Positions 36,010 to 47,929 are shown, numbered from the stretch's first letter. The stretch: DNA of 64,000 nt from Epiperipatus broadwayi (GCA_028023455.1 JAQFVV010012395.1:3720001-3784000); one strand, 5' to 3'. A program made the numbers and translations. The notes: a model not told the origin generated them from the sequence alone.

Positions 36010-36475
36010 CAAACATGGTGATTTACATAAAATTTGATTATAAGATGTAGATTACATGAGCCACTTTTTTGTCAGAGATATGCAGGATTCTTTCTTATTA
36101 ATTGTGTGAATAATATTGGTGAGATGCCAGGTCTCTTTAACTACGCACTGGGCATCATTCCTCTTAGAACAGATAATACTGATGGATGTAGGTTTAAAAT
36201 TGTGATCATGTTTGGATTCATGTTAGAGTAAGATAGATTTAATGTCTATATTAGTTTTGGCTAGATTGTATTGATATTGGGTGATTCTTGTAAAGAGACT
36301 GTCACGAGATTCTCCAAAGTAAACTGCACTGCAGTTTATGTTATTGCTTATAATTTTATACATTACTTGGAAAACCTTTCAGAATTGTTAATCAGGTGGT
36401 TAATGGCAGGAGGAGCTGTGAAGACTAACACTATAAATTTCAGTGCATATTCATTTATATTGTGAGTTGCCCTCT
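36010..36475 (-). pseudogene. Penelope-like GIY-YIG endonuclease fragment
   Basis: Reading the minus strand gives LQCSAVYFGESRDSLFTRITQYQYN (near 36360-36250), matching the Y-G-E..R core of Penelope-type GIY-YIG domains, followed after frame changes by ESKHDHNFKPTS (the H..H-FNF-like part). Upstream residues PPAINHLINNSERFSK fit the linker between RT and endonuclease. Two plus-strand frames over the same bases are shadows. Several stops show it is dead. Confidence 0.6.
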
Positions 36476-36601
36476 GTATATATGGTAGTAAAACAGGAAA
36501 AACTCTCTATATGTATTGCCACTCAATGCGAGACAGAGTAATCAATGGATACCAGAAGGCTTGTGCATAAAATGCCCATCTAGTGCCTACCCATCCAATA
36601 T

Positions 36602-36646
36602 CCCCAGACTCATTTCTGCCTTGCGGCCTGGCCTTCATCAGTGAGG
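36602..36646 (-). ncRNA. Hammerhead-ribozyme-like motif, foldback family, left arm
   Basis: Minus strand, 5' to 3': CCUCA (stem I), CUGAUGA (exact core), A, stem II region GGCC..GGC with GCAA apex, A, GAAA (exact core), a 2-bp stem III U-GA-G type, UC, then UGGGG pairing with CCUCA. The cleavage site would be after C at 36607 (GUC). A mismatch A.A sits where the first stem II pair is normally G-C. Minimal type I form. Confidence 0.55.
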
Positions 36647-36818
36647 AGCCTTGTATCTGAGAGCACTGCACCTAGATCTTAGGATCTAATGCAGCCCTCC
36701 AGCAGTCACCTTTTATCTCTACTTAACTACAAAACTATGAGTCTTAAATTGAAAACTCTTTAATATTTTAATCCAAACTCATTACCTAAGTAGGTGCAGT
36801 GCTCTCAGATCCAAGGCT

Positions 36819-36863
36819 CCTCACTAACAAAGGCCAGGTCACAAGCCAGAAACTAGTCTGGGG
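36819..36863 (+). ncRNA. Decayed hammerhead-like motif, foldback right arm
   Basis: CCUCA / UGGGG stem I, GGC/GCC stem II, GAAA, CUAGUC are kept, but the core reads CUAACAA rather than CUGAUGA, so it should be inactive. Confidence 0.45.
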
Positions 36864-36984
36864 TTATTGGATGAGTAGGCACTAGATGGGGATTTTATGC
36901 ACAAGTCTTCTGGCATCCACTGATTACTCTGGCTTGCATTGAGTGGCAATACATATAGAGTTTTCATGTTTTAATAAGTTATAA

Positions 36985-38435
36985 ACAAGCACAAGAAATG
37001 GTGATCATGTGATGTTTAGTGGCTTATATATGGTAGTGATATTCAGGTTTTTCCATCAGCATGAGTACTTCTCATCTTATATGATAGAAGGTCTAAATTT
37101 ATTAATAACTTAACTAGCAAAATATTTATATTGGTAAGCTTGTTGGATAATATTAATTCAAATTTAAAACAGCTTATAACAGACTCAACCTTCTGAATTG
37201 TATATTTTCATTGTACTAACTAAAGAAAACACTTTATCTTATCTTTTTTTTTGACAACATATAATACGAAATGGAAAATATAACATTTTTTATGGATAGA
37301 AGTCTAAGAAAGTGATAATGAATACAAAAAAGTTGATATCAATTTCATAATCATATAAAATAGAATATTGATAGAGTAATCTTAAATTGATAAATTTTTA
37401 GTGCTCAATTAATTGGAGCATTGGTAACCAAATTTACAGAACTGTTTAATTTTTCAAGATCAGCAATTTCAAAAGGGGTGACTGCATTCAGAAAATATGC
37501 TGCTAAAATTGACTGGTTGGAAATTGACATTTATTGAGAAAGATTTGATAGACAATAGAAAGGAGTGCAATCAAAGTTACAATGAGACATATCACTGAAG
37601 AAGTTCTTTATATCAACACCCCACTAATCTTTACATAAACTTTTCAAATGAATATTTATTCCTGAGTTGCCATTTCAAACAATTGGTTGGAAATGATGGC
37701 ATAAATGCAACTAAAATAAGACCAGTGGATGACTAGATGCATATCCTATCACTCATTTAATATTTTCCTTACTGGTGCAAGAATTTACATCTGGTGATGT
37801 CTAAAAAATGTTTATCCATCAAAATAAGTCATCCTTCACTGAGTTGGAAACATATTATGTAACTGTCATAAATTAGGGAGCCAAAATATTCTTTCAAGTT
37901 CAATCCTTATTTTGCATGGATATATCACAACTGCAGCTGTTTTGGAGGACTAGATTCATACAATGGTGCAAACATTGATTTCAGACTCTGTGTGTCTCCA
38001 ATTTATAAATTTCACACAATAAATAATAAACTACATGGTTTGTCACTCGAGAGATCATGCGATATTAGGGCACCAGAAGTGACAAAATTGAATTTTGATT
38101 CAGGGACATTTATCTCTTGAATCCACCACTTTCCATACAGTCAAATAATGATTTGAAAAATATAAGGATATTAATTATTCATCTCCCATGACCAACTTTA
38201 GTAATAATAATAATAAACAATCACCCATAAATAAGTATGGCCAATTTTAACTCCAAGAAAAAAAAGGCAAAAAGGGGCGGAAACTGCTCTAGAATGAATT
38301 TTGTGATGACTATGCAAACCAATATATGAACCATAAATACATCAATGTATAGAATATGTTGTTTCATTTTTTTGTTTACTTGATATTTTATGACACCATC
38401 TTTTAATTTCTTCAGCAAAAAAATTTTCTTTTTGA
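36985..38435. other. AT-rich region without recognised gene
   Basis: Only short frames with no family resemblance. The 65-codon minus frame at 38221-38418 is not supported. Confidence 0.5.
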
Positions 38436-38439
38436 AATA

Positions 38440-38910
38440 TTTCTACATCATGTCTAATTGTAGATCTCTAATGTCTTCTATTTTCAGCCATATTTCGAAA
38501 CAATTGACATTGCACTCTTTTAGAAGGTCTTTGAAATAATTCTTATAATGCAGATGGGGTCTACCTCTCACACAAAAAATCATGCTCAAGTTTACCATCA
38601 AACACCCTTTTAGGAATAAAGAACTCAATAATAACACATCCAAGAAGTTGAAAAGTATATTGATTGGCTTTTATAATCTTATAATATTAACTAAGGCAAT
38701 AAACCTAAACCTTGTGCTGTTAAAAATGTGAAGGTAGGGATCTCTATAGGTCTTAACCACAAGCTTACGCATTGGAAGAAAAGAGGGGAACTCTTATTTA
38801 CTTCAACCTCCTTTCTATATAAATTATATTTTTAAAATTCTACAGGACCTTCTTAAATAAAACTTCTCCAATGCCTTTATATTGTCCTGCACTATCATTA
38901 AGGGTTCTGG
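38440..38910 (-). pseudogene. Non-LTR retrotransposon: C-terminal RT fragment
   Basis: The minus strand gives, across two frames, a GCVIIEFFIPKRVFDGKL segment and RGRPHLHYKNYFKDLLKEC, matching the very conserved end of LINE ORF2 (GH..RM...R.PK.V..GEL..G.R..GRP..RYKD..K). Residues upstream to about 38900 fit poorly but plausibly. Frameshifts and stops make it a relic. Confidence 0.65.
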
Positions 38911-38919
38911 GCAGAAAGT

Positions 38920-39850
38920 TTGCCAATAAAGATAATGCTTTTTTAAATGCAAGCTACAGCCAGAAGGATGTGGGCTGCCTGAGCTCATAAGACCTCATAA
39001 GTTTGAGATTTGCAGACAGATACAAATGTGACTAATTTTTAGTCAGACTTTTTGATTTGATTAACTTGTATATAGAAAAGCATTCGATTCATACAGGATG
39101 GCCAATTTTCAGGATAAGCTAGATCAAATTCTTCTAATGAGCCAATTTTAGCCATTTTGATTTTTTTCTGCAGTACTCTTCTTTATAGTTAACAAATAAT
39201 CACTAATATTTGATTTTTTTTTTAAATTTCTATTGATGCACTAATAATGTTAATTGTCAATTTTAATAACACAGATCTAAACAACAATGGAGGTAAGACA
39301 CCATCATGATTCCATGAAACTGTTGTGTTTATGCTTGCATAAAATAAACACAGACTCATAAAAATACTATTAAATATTTTATTAACTAAAGCTAATACAC
39401 AAATATGTATTTATGATATATATAATTGTTATACCTTTAGCTGATACTGTTGGCTAACTATGGTGTCTACTATTAATATAATGGACTTCAGATATTCTTC
39501 TAAGTTTATATTCCACTTCCAGCTGTACCATGACAGCTTGCCTCCTGACTAATTTAGGTTCTAGAAGCTTTCAGTTCTAATGTGAACTTGTCTCACTGCT
39601 TTAGGTCAGACATTTATTTGTTGTCTGATTTTACCTTCAACTGGACTGACTATTTATAGCCAGATCATCTTCCACAATCAGATTCATTGAGCTTACTTAT
39701 CTGCTAATGGATAAAAATTATCTTTCCATATATCTATTGGTCTGTGATAATGAATGCTCAATCTGAATAAGATAAGATGGAATTTGGATTAATACTTTAG
39801 ATAAAGGTAAAATGAGATATAACACAATCTTTTAGTTGTACTGCTGTAAT
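38920..39850. other. Region between LINE fragments
   Basis: No confident domain is visible. It probably contains deleted or diverged LINE sequence, because endonuclease and RT fragments in the same orientation flank it. Confidence 0.4.
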
Positions 39851-39851
39851 A

Positions 39852-39995
39852 ATGCTATTCCAATAAAGAATAAAAGTTTTCCTTCTCTGAATCTAAGGTT
39901 GGAGCATAAGCACTAATAAAGTTAGCATCAGTATTATTATGCAGGATGAATTGTAATAGTATTAGCCTTTCATTAATGCAATAAGAAATTCCAAT
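39852..39995 (-). pseudogene. Non-LTR retrotransposon: endonuclease fragment
   Basis: The end of the minus frame 40079-39855 reads INERLILLQFILHN..ANFISAYAPTLDSEKENFY, which matches the ISAYAPT strand of the exonuclease-endonuclease-phosphatase domain of LINEs (often annotated as craniofacial development protein 2-like). Only this piece remains. It has the same orientation as the RT fragment at 38440-38910. Confidence 0.7.
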
Positions 39996-40112
39996 AATAC
40001 AAGATAATATATAGGATATATGAGCACAGACTTTCACATGACCCACCACTCTCCATACTATCTCATAATACTGATACACTTGAACACATATATGTTGAAA
40101 AGATAAATAATC

Positions 40113-40156
40113 ACCAATATATGTATTTCATGCTAAACCAGCAATCATCAGTTGGT
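40113..40156 (-). ncRNA. Hammerhead ribozyme motif, palindrome left arm
   Basis: Minus strand 5' to 3': ACCAA (stem I), CUGAUGA (exact), U, UGCU-GGUUU-AGCA (4-bp stem II), U, GAAA (exact), UA-CA-UA making with A15.1 and U16.1 a 3-bp stem III, A17 as cleavage base (40118), then UUGGU pairing with all five bases of ACCAA. All conserved core positions are present. The only weak point is U.U at the first stem II position. Confidence 0.7.
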
Positions 40157-40377
40157 CCAGATGCTTATAAGTGCTCAGATATATATTAAGATAGCCAATC
40201 CTCATACTTTAATGGACAGGCTTCAATCTATTCCACACTCCAACTCTTCAACCATCCATCCAATTGAAAAGTTGGAGTGTGGAGTAGATTGAAGCCTGTC
40301 CATTAAAGTATTAGGATTGATTATCTTAATATATATCTGAGCACTTATAGCATACATGTGTAGAGATGGTAATCTGG

Positions 40378-40421
40378 ACCAACTGATGATTGCTGGTTTA
40401 GCATGAAATATGTATATTGGT
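40378..40421 (+). ncRNA. Hammerhead ribozyme motif, palindrome right arm
   Basis: Same fold as the left arm on the opposite strand: ACCAA / UUGGU stem I, CUGAUGA, UGCU/AGCA stem II, GAAA, UAUGUAUA giving a 3-bp stem III with UG loop and A17 at 40416. The changes in the stem III loop (CA to UG) leave pairing unaffected. Confidence 0.7.
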
Positions 40422-40525
40422 GATTATTTATCTTTTCAACATATATGTGTTCAAGTGTATCAGTGTTATGAGATAGTGTGGAAATTGGTGGGTCATGTGA
40501 AAGTCTGTGGTCATATACCCTATAT

Positions 40526-40997
40526 ATTACATATATAGACACAGGTATATAATAAGCATGTGTGCTTCAGTTATAACAATACAAGATACTAAATTAGATT
40601 TTACAGTAAATCCAATAGCATGAACTCTTGACTTTCCAAAAAAACTTGTATCTATCCAGCTGTTCTATTAAACTTTCTTCCTCTGGAAATAGACTGATAT
40701 CTTCCACTAACATCTCTGAAAGCTTGAAACTTTTCACTATAATAAAGCCCTTAATATGCACTTAGACATTGTTCAAATATAATATAATTTTATCCCACAC
40801 AGAATATAGACATACTTGATGCAAAATACAATCTTGTATTGAATTAGTAAAAATATAAATGTTTTCATTAATTTGCCCAACTTTTGTATTTCAGAGTTTT
40901 CATTACTGATTTCTTTTTTTGATTTTCATTTTCAAAATATTAATAAAATAACTACAGGTAATCATTCTGATTAGAAAAAATAATTATGCAAACTTAC
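40526..40997 (-). other. Anoctamin intron (downstream of the 40998 exon), start
   Basis: Starts GTAAGT on the minus strand at 40997. AT-rich, with no other feature between the splice site and the palindrome. The next (terminal) anoctamin exon was not recognised in the window. Confidence 0.5.
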
Positions 40998-41114
40998 CTC
41001 TTTTTTAAGTGCTTGCTTAGATTCATAATCTATTTTTGCTAAGGCAACATCAATCCACTCAGGACAGTCGGGAATAGCAAAGGCAATAAAAAACTTTATA
41101 GCTAATAGAATATG
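40998..41114 (-). CDS. ANO10: Anoctamin (TMEM16) exon: last transmembrane helix and C-terminal start
   Basis: 117 bp, 39 codons, phase 0 at both ends. On the minus strand it is preceded by a long T run ending TAG and followed by GTAAGT, ideal splice sites. It encodes HILLAIKFFIAFAIPDCPEW followed by IDVALAKIDYESKQALKKE: a hydrophobic helix, the IPD signature that follows the last transmembrane segment of anoctamins, and an amphipathic charged tail. The tail pattern (LA..(E/D)(F/Y)ES..ALK) is closest to ANO10 among the families I remember. Anoctamins are ten-helix membrane proteins acting as phospholipid scramblases or Ca-activated chloride channels. It joins in frame with the 58311-58442 exon. 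The following exon is not identified, and the paralogue assignment is less certain than the family. Confidence 0.85.
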
Positions 41115-41271
41115 CTAAAAAAAAAAACAACCAATAATTACAGTTATAAGTAATGCATATAGATTACTTTCAACAGTTCTTTATTGAATTAATAAATTTA
41201 AGAAAAATAAAAAAGCAAATTCTAATGTATAAAATGAATGTAATCTTTTACAGAACTTGTAACTCAATAAG

Positions 41272-41400
41272 TCTCACTATATAATAAAAAAAGCCTTAAG
41301 TTGTGTGGTCAATCTGCCTGCCTGTCATGTCGACTAATTGGAGTTCAAGTATAGAGAAGATTTCAGACTACAAGCAGACTTAGTATTTTTATTTTCTAAG
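41272..41400 (+). mobile_element. Possible Helitron 5' end
   Basis: TCTCACTATATAATAAAA followed by a GC-richer stretch (CTGCCTGCCTGTCATG) resembles the TC..CTATATAATAAA start of animal Helitrons. No 3' hairpin-CTRR end was located, so this is weak. Confidence 0.3.
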
Positions 41401-42167
41401 TTGATTTGTTCAGAAATTTCTGATTAAATGAAAATAATAATAAATACTTCCATCAGACCAACTAAGACAAGACGATTCCATTTCAAACAGTCAATCTTAG
41501 ATCTGTTGTGGTGCTCAATCAAGATCCAGGTACTAAATATCATATGAAGTCATGATCAATTAATAATCACAATTAATTAAATCTAATTAATTCTAAATAA
41601 CCATATGATTAAATAACTTAAATCAACGCTTACACATTGCCTTTGAAGAAAGATACAGATAAGTATTATAAGATTAAGAAAGTAAACTATGTCACTTTAT
41701 TTAGGCTAAAAGTAGAGGCATAAGTCTAAAAATGAAGATTAAAATTACCCAAGCTATGGCATTTCCTGGAGCTCTTTAAGAAGGAAGACACTGAGAAATA
41801 TAGAAAAAGAATGAATGCTTTTGAATTATGCTTTTGCAATGATTTTTGATAACACAACAAAATCAAAACAAAAACTGAATATCTGATTAAATCTGATGTG
41901 AAATTTCACTTGAGGTTTTAATGACCATTTTAAATTTAACTTATTTGGTCACACTATAGATATAATTCATTAGAAAAATATAATGACTGAAATACTTTAA
42001 TAGTGAAAAAAAGGCTAGTAGTTTAATGGATAAACTCTATTATCACAATAAAGAGTATATCATTCAGGAAGCTAAATAAAAAATAAAAAGAAGATATATT
42101 CTAAATAAATATTCATATTGGTACAATAGTTCAATATCAATTTGAGAGCATCAAATAATAATAATTC

Positions 42168-42717
42168 TGCCAATAAATATCACATGACCACAACTTCTTT
42201 TGCTTGTGTATAACTGTTGTTAAAACAGGCAAAACTCACTATACGTATATTGCCACACACAGCAAGCTAGAGTAATCAATGGATGCCAGAAGGCTTGTGC
42301 ATAAAATCCCCATCTAGTGCCTACTCATCTAATATCCCAGTCTAGTTTCTGGCTTTTGGCCTTTGTCAGTGAGGATCCTTGGATCTGAGAGCACTGCACC
42401 TAGATCTTAGGATCTAATGCAACCCCCCAGCAGCCACCTTTTATCTCAACTACAAAACTATGAGTCTTACCTGAAAACACCTTAATGTTTTCAATCCAAG
42501 CCCATTAGCTTATATAGTCATATGGGTCTGAACTCAGTTCAGTACCCATACATTTTGGTGTCTTTGGTTCTTTAATAACCATAGCCACCACTATCCTATT
42601 AGGCAGGATTGGTTTTAAGCCAATAAATATTACATGACAACCACTTCTTATGCTTATGTATAACTGTTGTTAAAACAGGCAAAACTCACTATACATATTG
42701 CCACACACAGCAAGCAA
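42168..42717 (+). repeat. Third foldback-family copy with a 110-bp direct duplication
   Basis: 42222-42500 aligns with 36489-36785. The segment GCCAATAAATATCACATGAC through CACACACAGCAAGC (42168-42278) recurs at 42618-42717, giving a 450-bp direct repeat. A hammerhead-like remnant lies at 42335-42374 (minus). Confidence 0.8.
42335..42374 (-). ncRNA. Decayed hammerhead-like motif in the third foldback-family copy
   Basis: Minus strand: UCCUCA, CUGACAA (core with G8 changed), GGC-CAAAA-GCC stem II, A, GAAA, CUAGAC, UGGGA. Stem I and II persist; the core and the cleavage-site U are changed, so it should be inactive. Confidence 0.4.
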
Positions 42718-45439
42718 TAATTCTGATTTTTGTTTTTAAGATATATATTTTGTCAAATGTATACATATACAGTAAATTGATAAATCATCAGGTACAGCCA
42801 TTATTCCTTTCTTTGGAGTCAAATTGAGAGCTACAGAAATACATGAAATAGAAATATACATCCATTATTTTTCAAAGAATCTTTCTTTTGGCATGTATTA
42901 TTGATAAATCAGAGCTAAGCTATAATGTTTAGCAATGTGAATAGTTTTTTTTTTTATTTGAATAACATTTTTGCTTTTATTAAAAAAAGTCAAAAAACAA
43001 TTATATCTTTCTCTCTTTTAATGATTATAATCCAAAGAGAGAGTAACTATTTCTTTTATTTATTATTTTTACTTTAGAAAAAAATTTGCTATAAGTTCAA
43101 AAGATTTAACAATTTAAAATGAAAGATTTGCAACTTTCTATTAAAAGCCTTAACATTTTTAGAGATAAATAATTGTTATCAATAAAGAAATATCAAGTTA
43201 TTTAAATATTTTTAACATAATAGATTAATAATAAGAACAGATTTATTCTTAAAAAAATCAAAATACTATAAGTAACTAATATTAATTCCAATTTATTAAA
43301 CAAATGCAATTATTGTATTAAAGTTATATATACTATATTTTATATGTATAACATTTATATATAAATACTATTGTGAACTGGATACTTTATCCAATTCAAG
43401 GGTTCTATCAAGTAAATTCGAAAAAAGAAAAACCAAGTTTTATATGTGCAATAACACACATACTTATTTATCTTGAAATCTTATATTTTTAATTCTCAGT
43501 TGATTTTAGTATAAAATATTTTTTTATGATGCTTGTTTTAAAAGCAAACAAAGTTTAATTAGTGCTCTTATATGTATTTTATTTAAACTAAAAAAAAATT
43601 AATGTTGATGTATTTTAAAGCTGAGATTTAGTTTTGTATTTTTTTATGTAAGATATTGTTTTTCTAATTAAGACTGAGCGGGAGATAGAGATTTACCTTG
43701 GTTGAAAGTTGCAAAAAAAGATTGTGCAGGAGATATCAAAGGACATAAATAGCTGGGTAATTTTTTTTTATTAGAGAGGAGAATTCAAAGAGACTATTCT
43801 GGTCATTCAGTTTTTTTTTTATTTTTATTGCTCAGCTTATTCAACTTCTTGTTATTGAGGATCGATCCAGATTTTAGCTGTTATTGAACTGTTGCATTGT
43901 GAAAGTGACTAAATTTTCCTTTTGATATTGATGTCATGGGAATCACCAAGTTGAATTTCTGTTGACTGACAATAACTCTATTTGCCGCGATAATAGCAGT
44001 CATTCAGACACCATGCCTGTAATATATGCCATGAAGAATCTCCACAACATGATGGGCTGAGCCTTTCCAAAGATGAACCTCCGGAGCTCCAAATTGTGAC
44101 TTCATTCATGACCTAACTGTCACGTCCAGAGTGGATCCCAATAATGCCTCCAGACTTCTGAACCTGTAGAAAATGGCAGCCATTGTAGAGGACTCTATAA
44201 ACCAAACTTTGTGTGAACAACAGAAATTAATATTATCTCGAGGTAACTTACCTTTCCATATCAAAATCAGGGCTAAATCTCTAATTAATCTCTTGCAAAT
44301 CTCAGCTTAATCTTAAAAAGAAATTATATTTATGATGTGTAATTTATCAATTTAAATAATAATGTATTTTTGTTTATTTTACATTACAATCTTTAGTAGC
44401 AAGATTTTCAATCTTAAAATGTTACTTGTTCGAGAGTGTAGGGCGAGTGATATTTTATATGCTTAATAATTTCTGTTTTATGATTAACCCTCATTAAATG
44501 CTCAGACCGACCTTAGTAGTTTTCTTTTATTTTTGTTCGTTTGCTTGCTTCGGCGTTAAACTAAATCAAACTTGGCTTTGGCTAGCGATTTATAGGATAT
44601 ATGATTTATTTATTTTTTTGGTAGAGATTTATTTGCTATAATTCATATTACATAGTTCATGTTTCTTTCTTGTGTGAGACTAACATTGGCTCATTTCAAT
44701 GTACTTGTCCATGAGCGTTTTGCAGAATTATGACATTCTTGGTTCCGACATTTCTTTTCTGGACTAAGAAAAGCTCTTCTGCGCTGTCCCGTTATTCTCC
44801 ACAAACATCCATCTTACTAAATCTTTATAGGAAAAAGGGAATTGGTTGGGTGATCTGCTAGCAAGAAGATATAAGCCATTATTATGTTATAGATAAGAAA
44901 TGAACCTGTCTGCCTGGGTATTTAACGTAGTACTGCTCGTATACACTCAATGTTAAGATCTGCTAAGTAAATGTAGATCAAGTTTCATGTTTATTTTGTT
45001 ATTATGTTTAATAAATTTAAAAAGTTCTTATAAGTATTTTGGCTGACGTTTGTCTCAGTGTTTCTCAATTGTCTGAACCACATTCATTAGCTTTTGCTCT
45101 CCCTGGGTTAGTCTGGCACATTCATGTTTGTATATCCTGCACATGCTTAAAAATAAATGTCTAGTTCTGATTTTTGGACTAGTGGCGCCCTTGTGGTCAG
45201 AATATACGAAACTAAAATCTTTCATCCAGCACAATTGATTGCTAAGCTATATTTTGACTTGTTATAAGTTTCTGAATATCTAAGTTTCTTTATTCAGTTT
45301 CAATTTATGAGATATAGCTCTTGATCCATATCATTCAAAGAAACCTGATGTCTTATTTTTTAAAAAAAATAAATTTATAAATAGTCTTAACATTTTATAT
45401 ACTTCTATTTATCTGTCTCATGTCTCCAGGTTGCATATG

Positions 45440-45520
45440 TAGATTTCATAAGTTATATATATATATTGTAACTGGTTGGGTTACATGGCACAAGGCAACA
45501 TAGTTGTGTGTGTATATATA
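45440..45520 (+). other. (AT)n followed by an LTR-end-like scrap
   Basis: An (AT)n tract ends at 45466 and is followed by TGTAACTGGTTGGGTTACA then TGGCACAAGG. That has the look of an LTR start fused to an LTR end plus a TGGCAC primer-like site, as in element 2, but only 19 bp long. It could be chance. Confidence 0.25.
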
Positions 45521-46387
45521 CACCTGGGTCTCATTTTATGTGATAGATAGGTTCCTCAGAAAACACGCGCAAATGAAATCGTGCAAAAATAGACGTAACT
45601 TACATTGAAAAGGGGGGAATGCGGTCTGTGATTTTTCAAAATTCGTGTAAAAGCAAAGCACCAACGTAAAATTACTTTAAAATTCACGCAAAAAAAAATA
45701 AGGAAATAAAATATGACTAATAAAAAATTTCAAATTTGAAAAAAAATGATACAAGACAAACCTTTTTTAACTATAATATTTAATTTTATTCAAAATAATA
45801 TATTTTTATGCATAATTTACAGTACAGTAATTTACATTTTCTATACACGTTTTAATTATTATGATTTTCTGGTGACAACGTAATTAGTAATTAATCTTTG
45901 AGACAATGATTTTATTAATTGTTTATGAAGCTCTTGATTTCCAGTCATACAACCATTTAGCTCTCGTTGGCATTTAAGAACATGTTAATGATTAGTGTCA
46001 TTAATAAGAAAATAATAATTTATTACATTTTTTTTAAAAAGCAAAAACAGAATGTGATTTAAAATGCAAAATTAACACGCATAATGTTTGAACAAATTTA
46101 CATTATAATCTTGTAAAATTTAATATGTGTATACATAAAATGTGGAAATCATGATTTTAATTTCATTATTGCATAAAACCTTACTATTATAAAGCACTGA
46201 AAATATTGAAATTACTAAGATGAAAGTCGAATTCCAATAATGTGCTATTACTTTCAATATAACGTAAGTGCGCAAAATTTATTATTTAAAGTAATAGCGC
46301 ATTATCGAAAATCGACTTCCGGTGAAACACGAATCGCGTAACTTCAAAATCGTGTTAAATAAGTCCACGTAAAAAGAGACCCAGGTG
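45521..46387. mobile_element. pogo/Tigger-like (Tc1-mariner) MITE, 867 bp
   Basis: Inverted termini CACCTGGGTCTCATTTTATG and its counterpart at 46368-46387, inserted at TA within a TATATA context. Subterminal text (CACGCGCAAATGAAATCGTG, TCGCGTAACTTC) has the style of Tigger-like elements. An internal hairpin lies at about 46220-46325. There is no transposase. Confidence 0.8.
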
Positions 46388-47929
46388 TATATATATATAT
46401 ATAAAGGAAATGAAAAGTGGAAATAAACAGACAGAAATTTTAGTCAACATTTTCTACTTTCCTGGAATAAAGTAATCATAGTAAAAGTATTAACTAATTC
46501 TGGATTTAAAATTTTGTTATAAATAAACATTGAAAAAGGTCTGATAAATAAATTAATATTGTATTTTGATTTTGAATTTAAAAACAAGCATGTTTCTGAT
46601 AATTATAAAAAAATTTATTATTATTTTTAAAGTCTTTTAATTAATGCTCTATCTAAGTAAAAACATGTAGATCACACCAATAGTAAAATTTCAAAGTTGC
46701 TTCCAAAAATAGTTTGTAGTTAAAAGTGACTGGAAAAGATTAAAATTGATTTTAATCAAGATAAGGATTAGACAAAAAACCTGTTTTCAATTAAGGTGTT
46801 TTTATTATCTCAGATGACTCTTAAAAAAAGTACTCATAAAATATCAATTCAATTGGCTTTAAATTTTTGAAGTCTGGTTTTAATAGTTTGCTGTAGTTGG
46901 CAGTAAAAGCTGTCCAGAAAAGTTGGTTACCAGATATGGTTTCCAGAGCTATACAGATATCTCCCATGAAGATATAACTGAAATCAAGACAGGAGGCTGC
47001 TGATTCACTATACTGGAGTTTGGAACTTAGACAGAAGATCCACTTTCTCTGTCTCTAAAGTCTTAAATGTGGACAAAACAGTTTTCTGCCTGAAGCTAAT
47101 CAAACCCTAGACAGTAGGGAACTGATTGAATGCCAACATATCTGAGTATGCTTTTCCTAATATTGACAATTGCCTGGACTATGCCTGTCCTGATGATGAT
47201 ACTTACCCATCAGCTTGCCAAAGAATTGATAGATATTTACTGCTGTGTATACATGCAAAGAACCACAAAGCCTTGTGTTGCACATATATATAACATGAGT
47301 TGTTTTAAAGAATTCATTTTTAAAATGAAATTTTAACAGAAATACATAAAACTATTTTTTTTGTTTATTTTTAAAAAAAGAGAGACATTTAAAAAGTGAA
47401 ACAACCGCAAATAGTTTTGCTTGGATTAAAAATCTAGGAGTAAAGATTTAATTCATTGACTTTATTTTTTTTTTAAAAAAAAAGTTGATAATACTTTTTT
47501 TTTAAAAAAAAAGAACTTATAAACTGATATTATTTTTAAAAAGGGGGAAGAAAAGAAATGGTAATCATTAAAGGTAGAATTTGATAACTCATATCATTTT
47601 GATTTTTATTGATACACATGTGTATGTGTGAATTTTATATATTTTTTCAAATGGAATTAATTAGAAAAACTATAATATTATTTTCACAAGTTAAATATAT
47701 AATAAAAAGCCAATGTGCAAATACATTTCTATGCATAGAACATATATGTTAAATATGCTATTAAGTATTATAAAAATTAAAGTCATTTATTATTTTGATA
47801 ATTTGAAAGTGAAAACTAAAAATATTGATTTTGTAACAAGTCAAATATGTTCATAAATTACATGCACATATATGTATATATGCGTATATACATCAATGCT
47901 TGTCAAATATAACAAATATGTAAAAGTTA

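Larger units (their letters stand above)
36489..36973. repeat. Foldback: inverted repeat arms of about 190 bp
   Basis: 36489-36683 and 36785-36973 are inverted copies of each other around a 100-bp spacer. The left arm plus spacer is the same family as 42222-42500. Each copy contains the motif described as hammerhead-like. Confidence 0.88.
40000..40525. repeat. Near-perfect 0.5-kb palindrome
   Basis: 40000-40250 and 40264-40525 are inverted copies with few mismatches around a loop of about 13 bases (CCATCCATCC), centre near 40257. Each arm contains an intact hammerhead-like motif. A related fragment lies at 58180-58265. Confidence 0.92.

Noticed and set aside
36034-36465. Two plus-strand frames of 65 and 64 codons
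   Set aside because: Shadows of the minus-strand Penelope-like endonuclease remnant.
40345-40542. 65-codon minus frame over the palindrome's right arm
   Set aside because: Non-coding mirror of the other arm; no domain.
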